NCBI GenBank assembly: GCA_934120735.1
Contig: CAKOVA010000073.1
Span: 1 to 8,120, forward strand
Length of the DNA stretch: 8,120 bases
Origin: an uncultured Prevotella sp.
GTDB taxonomy: Bacteria > Bacteroidota > Bacteroidia > Bacteroidales > Bacteroidaceae
Direction of reading: 5' to 3'
In this document: in pieces, positions 1 to 6,689 of the stretch
Position numbering within the stretch: the first letter of the stretch is position 1
Layout of the letters: every line of letters starts with the position of its first letter
Made by a program: the position numbers and the translations under genes
Notes under the pieces: model-generated
Told to the model about the DNA's origin: nothing
The model's input: only the letters and a program-made list of their open reading frames with translations
The model's database searches: none

Positions 1-2388
1 GGTATCAATCATCTCATTCTTGGCCAAGCGTTGAGCTTCACCTATCGTAATCGGTTTCCCAGCACGGTCCTTGCTCAACACATGCCGCAGGAAAGAGGTG
101 TTGATCTGGGCATTGTAATAAGCCCAAACGGTACGGGTTGTGCCAAAGAAAGCCAAAGCGCCGCCCTTTGGATTGAGTACAGCTGCCTCACCAATGGTTG
201 GAGCAACGCCATCGAAAGGCATGATGTCACACGAAGCTGTGACCCACAAGGGAAGATTTGGATTGTTGAACGACTGGAAATCACTTAAATTCAACACCTT
301 TTCATGGGAAATCTGTATTTCTGACCCATGTCCACCGTAATCCATGATGAGGGCTCCTGCTGTCTGTTGCTGCTTAATCAGTCGCGTTACCTCTGGGTAG
401 GCATGTCCAGTAGACGAAGTTTCGCGAACGTATGCATCCCACATGATTTTCTTAACCAAATAGCCGGGGTATTGTGTTGAGATGGCATCGGCCGTGTCAT
501 TGATGCCACGCATGTGCAGATTATCCTCGCCATCATCGCCCATGAATACCAAAGTGTTTTGCCATGCACCGCCATTTTGGTTTTTCACATAGTTGATAAC
601 CTTATCAACCATCACTTTGGCCTCGGCTTCTGTCTTCACCGGAAAACGACCCACGGCGACATCTTGCTTGTCAGAGAAATTGGTATTCAAACCTTCTCCG
701 TCGTCCAAAGCGCAAAAAAAGCCATCGTCTACATAGCAATGAAGGGCACTGAACGAATTTTCACTTTCAAAACAAAGTAGGTAATCGTCAGGATTGAGGT
801 TGCGACAGTTGGCCGTCAGCATTCGGTTGTCCCAGACACAATCGCCAAACAGCAACAGATATTTCGGCATGTCAGCTTCGGTTTGTGCCCGATCGTACAG
901 CATCTTGAGGTACCTGCGGTAGGCATTGGCATCAGGAGTGCCGCTCGAGAACTCGTTATAAAGTTCATCAGCCGGCACGATGCGTACCCGCATGCCATCG
1001 TTTTGCTCGTGAAAAGCCTTCAGGCGTTCGGCCTGCGTACGAAGCTTTTGGCTGGTAGGAATGATGATGACCATGTCGGCGAAGCCATCTCCATGCAAGT
1101 CTTGGTTGGTAATGTTGTAAACATATTCAGGAACAGGGAAGGAGGTTCCTTTGAGTTGTGGTGCTGGCAGAGCCTTTTGCCACATAAAAGAAATATAATC
1201 CAAGCGAACCGGACCGCCGGAGTTTGTGGTTATCTTGACCGAATCAGTCGTCCCTGTTCTGTTGATTTCATATAACGCACCCGCTTCATTTCCACTGTCA
1301 TGATCTCTTAAACGGATGTTCAACGTCCCCAATTCGGCATGCTGATAGGCCACGGTTGCCTGAGATGCGGTGCCAGCTGATAGATTTACTGACATCTTAG
1401 CATGGCCTTGACCCGCCTTAGACGGAATGATAAAAGTCTTGGAAGAACCTGCAGGGATGGGATTAGGATCAAACAAGTTGCGCCCGCCAGCATACCATGC
1501 ATGACCGTCAACTTCGTAAAGGGTGTGATAATCGTCAGGCGAGGGATAGAAAGACGCCAGAAATGCCGTAGAATCGACAGACGTGGGTGCGTCATCTGTC
1601 TGCGTTAAAAAGTAATAGCCATAGTCGGAATAGGGGTTTCGAGTGCGACGAGTGGCTGTGTTGGATTCCCATGACACTGGCCCGTATGCATAAAACAATC
1701 GACGCCCATCAACCCAACAGGTGGGAACTTCCTTCAAATCATCGGTTGCCACCAACTCTTCTGCAACCAGTTTCTCATTTTGTAACCTACCGCCATAGCC
1801 GTAAACTTTCACCTTATTAATATCTGTAAAGCCGGCTTTACGAATCAAGTCATCCGTTAACCGGTACACGCCTGATGCGGGTACACGTATCTTTGCCCAC
1901 TTGCCTGACGCCAATACCGAGTGAGCCGCATAACGACTTGTGCCGCCTGCTCTTCTCTGTACTGCTGCATGTCGCAGCGATTGTTTGCGTGGTAGGGCTT
2001 CAAATCGCAGCATGAAGCTAACCAAGATTTGATATTTGCCGTCACGAAACACCAAAGGACAAAAGTCTACCTCCAACGATCCCTTCTTTCTATCCAAAGC
2101 CAACCGTTGTCGGATAGGTGGTAAGGCTGGCAATGGCGCATCAGAAAGCTGTCTGTATCGTGCAATATCGGCCGACGTCATGTCGATGAATTCGGGGTAT
2201 AGAATAGAAACGGCATAGGAAGAGTCTGCGTATTGATCTCCCAGAGTAAAGGAATGGACAAAATGAGGCAGCCTTGAATCTATCTTCACGTCAGCTGCCG
2301 TCAAGTTAAAAAAACGCTCTTGAGCAGAAAGGCTCAAGCACAAAAGCGACAAAAAACCTATAACAAGAAATTTGATTCCTCTCAACAC
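1..2388 (-). CDS. porU: PorU, type IX secretion system sortase (C25 cysteine peptidase), 3' end outside window
   Basis: The frame is open from a GTG at 2388 to the window edge (796 codons, no stop). PorU is the surface protease that cleaves the C-terminal domain from type IX secretion cargo and helps attach the cargo to anionic LPS. Seen: a signal peptide (residues 1-22, hydrophobic core, cut SLSA|Q), a beta-rich N-terminal region with the motif GKWAKIRVPASGVYRL, then a C25 domain from about residue 430 (YLLLFGD, DVAVGRFPV). The catalytic pair is His687 in DYGGHG and Cys720 in TASCDIMPFDG. Their 33-residue spacing equals that recalled for P. gingivalis PorU (His657/Cys690) and RgpB. Known PorU proteins are about 1,150-1,300 residues, so the C-terminal third is missing here. 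GTG is chosen because a TAA lies 12 nt upstream in frame, TTG 2385 is the only close alternative, and the first in-frame ATG is residue 70, after the signal peptide. The start lies 17 nt after the preceding gene, so the two are probably cotranscribed. Confidence 0.93.
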   Translation of the reverse strand, partial: MLRGIKFLVIGFLSLLCLSLSAQERFFNLTAADVKIDSRLPHFVHSFTLGDQYADSSYAVSILYPEFIDMTSADIARYRQLSDAPLPALPPIRQRLALDRKKGSLEVDFCPLVFRDGKYQILVSFMLRFEALPRKQSLRHAAVQRRAGGTSRYAAHSVLASGKWAKIRVPASGVYRLTDDLIRKAGFTDINKVKVYGYGGRLQNEKLVAEELVATDDLKEVPTCWVDGRRLFYAYGPVSWESNTATRRTRNPYSDYGYYFLTQTDDAPTSVDSTAFLASFYPSPDDYHTLYEVDGHAWYAGGRNLFDPNPIPAGSSKTFIIPSKAGQGHAKMSVNLSAGTASQATVAYQHAELGTLNIRLRDHDSGNEAGALYEINRTGTTDSVKITTNSGGPVRLDYISFMWQKALPAPQLKGTSFPVPEYVYNITNQDLHGDGFADMVIIIPTSQKLRTQAERLKAFHEQNDGMRVRIVPADELYNEFSSGTPDANAYRRYLKMLYDRAQTEADMPKYLLLFGDCVWDNRMLTANCRNLNPDDYLLCFESENSFSALHCYVDDGFFCALDDGEGLNTNFSDKQDVAVGRFPVKTEAEAKVMVDKVINYVKNQNGGAWQNTLVFMGDDGEDNLHMRGINDTADAISTQYPGYLVKKIMWDAYVRETSSTGHAYPEVTRLIKQQQTAGALIMDYGGHGSEIQISHEKVLNLSDFQSFNNPNLPLWVTASCDIMPFDGVAPTIGEAAVLNPKGGALAFFGTTRTVWAYYNAQINTSFLRHVLSKDRAGKPITIGEAQRLAKNEMIDT

Positions 2389-2405
2389 GCGTTCTAATTA
2401 TGTGT

Positions 2406-3023
2406 TTATTTGCAATTCATTTCAAGCACCTTCCGGTCTGACAGATACCCTTCCAAATGGTTATTTACCTTCACCATTCCCGTTCCCGCAGGCGTACCGG
2501 TGTACAAGATGTCACCAGTTTTCAAGGTGAAATATCGACTGATATAAGCTATCAGCTCATCAATCTTATACAACATGTCACCCGTGAACCCTTCTTGCAC
2601 CGTCTTTCCATTGATATCAAGATGGAAGTTGAGCGCCTGCATGTCGCGAAACTTGCCTACATCTACCCAGTCACCCAAAGCTGCCGCACCATCAAATCCT
2701 TTGGATAGCTCCCAAGGCTGCCCTGCTGAGCGTAACTTTTGTTGCAGCTCACGGGCGGTGAAATCTATTCCCAGTGTAACAGCGTCGTAGTAACGATGGG
2801 CAAATCGCTCTGAGATAGTCTTACCTAATCGACAAATCCGCACGACTACTTCGGCCTCGTATTCTATCCTCCCCAAGTCATCGGGAATGAAGAACGGCTT
2901 ATGATCTTTGAGCAAAGCCGAATCAGGCTTCATGAAAATCACAGGCTTCTCTGGTTTTAATAACGTTCCCAACAGCTCTTTATTGTGCTGTGCGTAATTC
3001 ATTCCAACGGCAAATATCTTCAT
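2406..3023 (-). CDS. Fumarylacetoacetate hydrolase (FAH) family protein
   Basis: A 205-residue protein starting MKIFAVGMNYAQHNKEL. The fold and motifs match the small FAH/FAHD1-like group, which uses a divalent metal to hydrolyse or decarboxylate acyl-pyruvate or oxaloacetate-type substrates in the cytoplasm; the substrate here is unknown. Seen: probable metal ligands Glu56 and Glu58 (EYEAE) and Asp87 (GIDFTAREL), the KGFDG segment at 108-112, and the family's C-terminal motif GDILYTGTPAGTG at 170-182. The frame is open upstream to an ATG at 3146, but that start lies inside the tsf terminator hairpin and upstream of the likely promoter. It would also add 41 residues of unrelated hydrophobic sequence. 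The ATG at 3023 gives the normal family length and N-terminus. It is followed 17 nt later by porU, so it probably heads that operon. A functional link to secretion is not evident from the sequence. Confidence 0.9.
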   Translation of the reverse strand: MKIFAVGMNYAQHNKELLGTLLKPEKPVIFMKPDSALLKDHKPFFIPDDLGRIEYEAEVVVRICRLGKTISERFAHRYYDAVTLGIDFTARELQQKLRSAGQPWELSKGFDGAAALGDWVDVGKFRDMQALNFHLDINGKTVQEGFTGDMLYKIDELIAYISRYFTLKTGDILYTGTPAGTGMVKVNNHLEGYLSDRKVLEMNCK

Positions 3024-3079
3024 CTCTTTGATTTTTTCTATTGATTCTACGCAGCCAGCAGCTGCAATTTGGTATGCTG

Positions 3080-3111
3080 CAAAGATACTACAAATTAGAA
3101 GAAGTAGCGAA
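3080..3111 (-). promoter_or_regulatory. Bacteroidota-type promoter for the FAH-porU unit
   Basis: On the minus strand, TATCTTTG at 3087-3080 is a perfect match to the Bacteroidota -7 consensus TAnnTTTG. A weak -33-like TTCG (consensus TTTG) lies 20 nt upstream at 3111-3108. Transcription would start near 3075, giving a leader of about 50 nt to the ATG at 3023. The site lies just after the tsf terminator, where a new promoter is expected. Confidence 0.55.
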
Positions 3112-3120
3112 GATAAACGC

Positions 3121-3156
3121 AAAAAGCCCGATTGAGAGATACTCAACCGGACTTTT
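3121..3156 (-). terminator. Intrinsic terminator of the ribosomal/tsf operon
   Basis: Transcribed from the minus strand, the arm AAAAGTCCGGTTGAG (3156-3142) pairs over 15 positions (two G-U wobbles) with CTCAATCGGGCTTTT (3136-3122), leaving a 5-nt loop. The last arm ends in a run of five T. It begins about 36 nt after the tsf stop codon, so it should end the rplM-rpsI-rpsB-tsf transcript. Confidence 0.88.
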
Positions 3157-3192
3157 CTATGTCATGAATCTTCCTTCCTTGGAAGCTATTTC

Positions 3193-4185
3193 TTAATCTG
3201 CACGTAAGCTAAAACGCTTGAAATCCACGATTTCCAAATCCTTGTCAGCCTGTTTCAAGTATTCAGAAACAGTGATTTTGCTGTCCTGGATATATTCTTG
3301 GTTCAACAAGCAGTTTTCCTTGAAGAACTTGTTCATACGGCCTTTGGCAATATTCTGAATCATGTTTTCTTGCAAGTGCTCCTTCTTGTCAGCTGCTGTT
3401 TCAGCCTTAATCTTACGAATCTCTTCTGCTTGCTCAGCGGTAATCTCACCCTTGCGGAGGCCTTCCTCCATGTGTTCCTCGCTCTCAGCGATATACAAGT
3501 TGAAGCCAGCCTTCTTCAATGCGGCTGAAACAGCCTTCTCAATCTGCTCTTCTTTGGTCTTCTCTACGGCCACCTTGTACTCAGCATCTTTCACTTCTTG
3601 CGAAACGTTTTCTTCATTCAAGGCCACAGGGTTCATCGCAGCAACCTGCATGGCGATGTTGTGAGCCTGCTCTGCGGCAGGTTTGTTGGTCTGAACCATC
3701 GTGCACAAGATGTTCTTGTTCATGTGGTTGTATGCTTCAATATTTTCACCTTCGAGGAAACGATAGCCATCCAACTCCATCTTTTCGCCTGTGATACCAG
3801 AACGAAGTGTAACGGTTGTGGCAACATCTTTTCCATCTGCGAGCTTCAAAGTAAGGATTTCATCGATAGTCTTGGCCTTAGCAGCAACGGCAGCGTCGAG
3901 GATGTTTTGTGTACACTCGATGAAGTCCTTGCCGTTAGCCACGAAGTCAGTCTCGCACTTCAAGGCAATCATTGCAGCGAAGTCTTTGTCAACTTTCACG
4001 AGCACACAGCCGTTTGAAGTCTCACGATCAGAACGCTTGGCAGCGATAGCCAGTCCGCGTTCACGAACCAACTCAACAGCCTTATCCATGTCACCAGCCG
4101 CTTCGGTCAACGCTTTCTTGCAATCAGCCAGACCAGCGCCGGTCATTTTACGAAGCTTTTGTATATCAGCAATTGTTACAGCCAT
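3193..4185 (-). CDS. tsf: Translation elongation factor Ts
   Basis: A 330-residue EF-Ts, the guanine-nucleotide exchange factor that regenerates EF-Tu-GTP in the cytoplasm. Seen: an N-terminal UBA-like helical domain (about residues 1-45, IQKLRKMTGAGLADCKKAL), then the signature CETDFVAN at 77-84, whose Thr-Asp-Phe-Val core contacts the EF-Tu G domain. A dimerisation/core domain follows, with a helical, charged insert around residues 205-285 and a C-terminal GRMNKFFKENCLLNQ segment. The length exceeds E. coli EF-Ts (283) but fits Bacteroidota members. It follows rpsB, the standard bacterial pairing, but the 126-nt gap carries a terminator-like hairpin. No promoter matching TAnnTTTG is visible in that gap, so tsf probably depends on readthrough from rpsB. 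No Shine-Dalgarno sequence precedes the ATG; the upstream DNA is A/T-rich. Confidence 0.98.
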   Translation of the reverse strand: MAVTIADIQKLRKMTGAGLADCKKALTEAAGDMDKAVELVRERGLAIAAKRSDRETSNGCVLVKVDKDFAAMIALKCETDFVANGKDFIECTQNILDAAVAAKAKTIDEILTLKLADGKDVATTVTLRSGITGEKMELDGYRFLEGENIEAYNHMNKNILCTMVQTNKPAAEQAHNIAMQVAAMNPVALNEENVSQEVKDAEYKVAVEKTKEEQIEKAVSAALKKAGFNLYIAESEEHMEEGLRKGEITAEQAEEIRKIKAETAADKKEHLQENMIQNIAKGRMNKFFKENCLLNQEYIQDSKITVSEYLKQADKDLEIVDFKRFSLRAD

Positions 4186-4227
4186 AATATAAAAATCTTA
4201 TTTATTGGGTTAATATTATTCTTTTAT

Positions 4228-4300
4228 AAAAAAGGACAGAGAAGAATGAAGAGCGCACCAGATATGTAAAGAACATACCTTTTCCCCTTCGTTCTTCTCT
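4228..4300 (-). terminator. Terminator-like nested hairpin (probable attenuator) between rpsB and tsf
   Basis: On the minus strand AGAGAAGAACGAAG (4300-4287) pairs with CTTCATTCTTCTCT (4251-4238) over 13 of 14 positions. It encloses a second hairpin, GGTATGT/ACATATC, with a 5-nt loop. The outer stem is followed after 4 nt by six T (4233-4228). This has the form of an intrinsic terminator, but it lies between two genes normally cotranscribed. Partial termination that lowers tsf relative to rpsB is the likely role (inference). Confidence 0.7.
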
Positions 4301-4311
4301 ATTCAATATGA

Positions 4312-5202
4312 TTATTCAGCAGCAGGAGCTTCTTCTTTAGCTTCAGCTTCCTTGTTTTCTTTCTTTGCAGGTTCAGCCTTGGCAGCTACTTCCTCTGTTC
4401 CTTCAGCCTTCTCAGCCTCTTCGGTCTGCTTGCGAGCCTTGCGAGCACGCTTTGGCTTAGCCTCTGCAGCTTCCTCTTGTTGCTCGGCAGCAGCTTTTTC
4501 ATCAGCCTTTTCAGCCTTGCGCTCCTCCAAACCCTCAGCGATGGCTTGACAGCAAGCGGTCAAGATTACTTCTACAGAATCTTTCGCATCATCATTTGCG
4601 GGAATCACGAAGTCGATGTTCTTAGGATCTGAGTTGGTGTCAACGATAGCAAACACGGGGATACCCAAGCGATTGGCTTCCTTCACAGCGATGTGTTCCT
4701 TGCATACGTCTACAACGAACAGTGCAGAAGGCAAGCGTGTAAGGTCGGCAATAGAACCCAAGTTCTTCTCTAACTTGGCGCGTTGGCGTGTAATCTGAAG
4801 CAACTCACGCTTGGAGATGTTTTCGAATGTGCCATCAGCCATCAGCTTGTCGATGTTTGTCATTTTCTTCACAGCCTTACGAATGGTAGGGAAGTTGGTG
4901 AGTGTACCACCAGCCCAACGCTCATTTACGTATGGCATGTTTACAGATGCAGCCTTCTCGGCTACGATGTCCTTAGCTTGTTTTTTAGTAGCGACAAACA
5001 AAACCTTCCTACCAGACTTCGCAATCTGTTTCAAAGCTTCGGCTGCTTCGTCAATCTTAGCAACCGTCTTGTTCAGGTCGATGATGTGAATGCCATTGCG
5101 CTCCATGAAGATATAGGGAGCCATGGCTGGATTCCATTTGCGACGGAGGTGTCCGAAGTGGCTACCTGCCTGCAATAATTGGTCAAAATTTGTTCTTGAC
5201 AT
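4312..5202 (-). CDS. rpsB: 30S ribosomal protein uS2
   Basis: A 296-residue uS2, which sits on the back of the 30S head-body junction and helps recruit bS1 where present. Seen: the N-terminal signature FDQLLQAGSHFGHLRRKWNP (residues 6-25), NERWAGGTLTNFPTIRKAV (93-111), and the late motif GIPVFAIVDTNSDPKNIDFVIPANDDA (180-206, family-typical). The conserved domain ends near residue 225. A tail of about 70 residues follows, rich in Ala, Glu and Lys with a basic patch KRARKARK (251-258); E. coli S2 (241 residues) lacks it. The tail looks disordered and may bind RNA or ribosomal partners (inference). No TAnnTTTG promoter is evident in the 447-nt gap upstream, so transcription probably continues from rplM-rpsI through the repeat array. 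The DNA before the ATG is A-rich rather than Shine-Dalgarno-like. Confidence 0.98.
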   Translation of the reverse strand: MSRTNFDQLLQAGSHFGHLRRKWNPAMAPYIFMERNGIHIIDLNKTVAKIDEAAEALKQIAKSGRKVLFVATKKQAKDIVAEKAASVNMPYVNERWAGGTLTNFPTIRKAVKKMTNIDKLMADGTFENISKRELLQITRQRAKLEKNLGSIADLTRLPSALFVVDVCKEHIAVKEANRLGIPVFAIVDTNSDPKNIDFVIPANDDAKDSVEVILTACCQAIAEGLEERKAEKADEKAAAEQQEEAAEAKPKRARKARKQTEEAEKAEGTEEVAAKAEPAKKENKEAEAKEEAPAAE

Positions 5203-5311
5203 TTTTCTTTTCTTTAAATTGTTTACTTTCTTTTTAGTTGATTAGAACCAATCTTCGAGTAGTTCGCCACGCATGGGAAATCTCGAGGATTTAGATACTA
5301 AACGGGTGATC

Positions 5312-5641
5312 AGTTTACGAGTTGATAGTTTACAAGTTTACGAGTTGATAGCTTGTAAGTGTACGAGTTAACTGTTTGCAAGTTTTACAAGTTTACGAGT
5401 GAACCGTTTACAAGTTTACGAGTTGATAGTTTACAAGTTTACGAGTTGATAGCTTGTTAGTGTACGAGTTAACTGTTTACAAGTTTACAAGTTTACGAGT
5501 GAACCGTTTACAGGTTTACGAGTTGATAGCTTGTAAGTTTACGAGTTAACTGTTTGCAGGTTTACAAGTTTACGTGTTGAAAGTTTACAAGTTTTGAAGT
5601 ATCACCTCGTCAACTTGTCTACTCGTGAACTTGTCAACTAC
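5312..5641. repeat. Short-period (7-8 nt) tandem array with opposite-strand arm, between rpsI and rpsB
   Basis: From 5312 to about 5600 the plus strand is a near-continuous run of 7-8-nt units of consensus AGTTTAC(A/G), with variants such as AGTTGAT, AGCTTGTA, AGTTAACT and AGTGAACC. The variants recur in fixed order, giving a higher-order repeat of about 101 nt: 5321-5421, 5422-5521, and a shortened third copy from 5522. From 5641 down to 5605 the minus strand carries four units of the related 8-mer AGTTGAC(A/G), so this arm is roughly complementary to the main array. The arm begins 8 nt after the rpsI stop. There are no spacers as in CRISPR and no open frame. It fills most of the 447-nt rpsI-rpsB gap. 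Confidence 0.9.
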
Positions 5642-5649
5642 TCTCCTCA

Positions 5650-6036
5650 TTAACGCTTACTGAACTGGAAGCGACGACGGGCCTTGGGCTGTCCTGGCTT
5701 CTTACGCTCAACAGCACGGCTGTCACGTGTCAAGAATCCATTGTCCTTCAACACCTTCTTATCTTCAGCATTCAACTTGACGAGCGCACGGGCAATGGCG
5801 AGGCGAAGTGCCTGGCTCTGACCTGTGAATCCGCCACCATCAAGGTTGGCTTTGATGTCATATTTTCCTTCAACCTCAAGTGTTTCCAATGGCTGTTTAA
5901 CCACATAACGCAAGATAGCTGATGGGAAATAGGTTTCAATATCTTTTTTGTTAATCGTTATTTTGCCGGTACCTTCAGTCAGGTATACGCGAGCGATGGC
6001 GCTCTTGCGACGGCCTATTGCATTGATTACTTCCAT
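5650..6036 (-). CDS. rpsI: 30S ribosomal protein uS9
   Basis: A 128-residue uS9, full length for the family. Its C-terminal tail reaches the P-site tRNA on the 30S head. Seen: N-terminal INAIGRRKSAIARVYL (residues 4-19), the signature GGGFTGQSQALRLAIARAL (67-85), and the strongly basic end RDSRAVERKKPGQPKARRRF, closing with the conserved Lys-Arg. It starts 9 nt after the rplM stop, the usual rplM-rpsI pairing. An AAGGAAAG just before its ATG is one of the few Shine-Dalgarno-like sequences here. The repeat array begins right after its stop codon. Confidence 0.98.
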   Translation of the reverse strand: MEVINAIGRRKSAIARVYLTEGTGKITINKKDIETYFPSAILRYVVKQPLETLEVEGKYDIKANLDGGGFTGQSQALRLAIARALVKLNAEDKKVLKDNGFLTRDSRAVERKKPGQPKARRRFQFSKR

Positions 6037-6045
6037 CTTTCCTTA

Positions 6046-6507
6046 TTATTTATACTGGTTAATATCGATAGCCTTAGGCTTCTGTGCAGCCTTGTCGTGC
6101 TCAGCGCCTTCGAATACATACAGGTTGCTCAGCAAAGAACGTCCCAAAGGACCCTTTGGCAGCATACCTTTCACGGCATGACGAACAATCTTGTCAACAC
6201 CGTTCTTGCGAGTACGAAGCTCGGCAGGAGTGTTGAAACGCTGTCCACCAGGATAACCGGTATAACGTGTATAAAGTTTGTCTGTCTCTTTCTTGCCAGA
6301 GAACTTAATTTTCTCGGCATTGATGATAATGACGTTGTCTCCACAATCAACATGAGGAGTGAAAGTTGGCTTGTACTTGCCACGCAGCAACTTAGCGACC
6401 TTTGAGCAAAGGCGACCAACAATCTGGTCGGTTGCGTCTACTACGACCCACTCTTTTTGAGCTGTTTCCCTGTTGACGGAAATAGTCTTGTAACTTAATG
6501 TGTCCAT
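6046..6507 (-). CDS. rplM: 50S ribosomal protein uL13
   Basis: A 153-residue uL13, an early-assembling 50S protein that binds 23S rRNA. Seen: WVVVDATDQIVGRLCSKVAK (residues 20-39), RGKYKPTFTPHVDCGDNVI (43-61), the KLYTRYTGYPGG segment, and the family signature around VRHAVKGMLPKGPLGRSLL, followed by LYVFEGAEHDKAAQKP. The length is normal (E. coli 142). It is first in the rplM-rpsI-rpsB-tsf block. About 140 nt of leader precedes it, with a Bacteroidota promoter and stable hairpins, which suggests the operon is autoregulated here (inference). The sequence right before the ATG is all A/T, with no Shine-Dalgarno. Confidence 0.98.
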   Translation of the reverse strand: MDTLSYKTISVNRETAQKEWVVVDATDQIVGRLCSKVAKLLRGKYKPTFTPHVDCGDNVIIINAEKIKFSGKKETDKLYTRYTGYPGGQRFNTPAELRTRKNGVDKIVRHAVKGMLPKGPLGRSLLSNLYVFEGAEHDKAAQKPKAIDINQYK

Positions 6508-6647
6508 TAAAAATTTAAATTTTACTACTAAAAAACGTTTTTATTTCACTCATGTACGAACGATTCACTAACCGTGATGCTCGGCCAAAAGCACCACTAT
6601 TAACACATCCGCACAGGGGACTCTAAGTTCATCCCCGAAATAATCGG
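6508..6647 (-). promoter_or_regulatory. Probable structured 5' leader of the rplM operon (ribosomal-protein leader candidate)
   Basis: The transcript between the promoter and the rplM ATG would be about 140 nt. It contains a GGGGA/TCCCC hairpin (6636-6632 with 6620-6616). It also has an 8-bp stem GTGGTGCT/AGCATCAC (6597-6590 with 6581-6574, one G-U) with an 8-nt loop. A competing pairing, CCGA with TCGG (6647-6644 with 6638-6635), would disrupt the first hairpin. A predicted ribosomal leader upstream of L13 genes in Bacteroidia has been described by comparative genomics. I infer this is an instance, but I could not align it to that model. The final 33 nt before the ATG is unstructured A/T-rich DNA. 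Confidence 0.5.
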
Positions 6648-6651
6648 TCTG

Positions 6652-6682
6652 CAAAAATACACATATCTATAAACATAGCCAA
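6652..6682 (-). promoter_or_regulatory. Promoter of the rplM-rpsI-rpsB-tsf operon
   Basis: On the minus strand TATTTTTG at 6659-6652 matches the Bacteroidota -7 consensus TAnnTTTG exactly. TTGG at 6682-6679 stands in the -33 position (consensus TTTG) with a 19-nt spacer. The predicted start is near 6647, immediately before the structured leader. Upstream DNA (6690-6740) is very A/T-rich, as expected of a strong ribosomal promoter. Confidence 0.65.
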
Positions 6683-6689
6683 CATAAGG

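Noticed and set aside
883..1275. 130-codon plus-strand frame opposite porU (and similar frames opposite tsf, rpsB, rplM and the GH13 gene)
   Set aside because: It is fully overlapped by a well-supported coding frame on the other strand and has no domain or start signal, so it is treated as a shadow.
2329..2388. Lipoprotein signal at Cys17 of PorU
   Set aside because: The residue before Cys17 is Leu, which does not fit a lipobox, and a normal signal-peptidase I site SLSA|Q follows five residues later.
3024..3146. Upstream in-frame extension of the FAH gene resembling a signal peptide
   Set aside because: Its ATG lies inside the tsf terminator stem and upstream of the predicted promoter at 3087-3080. 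The extension is unrelated to the family, whose members start at the equivalent of the ATG at 3023.
5203..5311. Independent promoter for rpsB
   Set aside because: No TAnnTTTG element was found on the minus strand between the array and the rpsB start. Only short weak inverted repeats (for example CTCGAG/CTCGA) are present, so readthrough from rplM-rpsI is preferred.
5312..5641. CRISPR array
   Set aside because: The units are 7-8 nt and contiguous, with no unique spacers of constant length and no cas gene. The regularity is that of a short tandem array.
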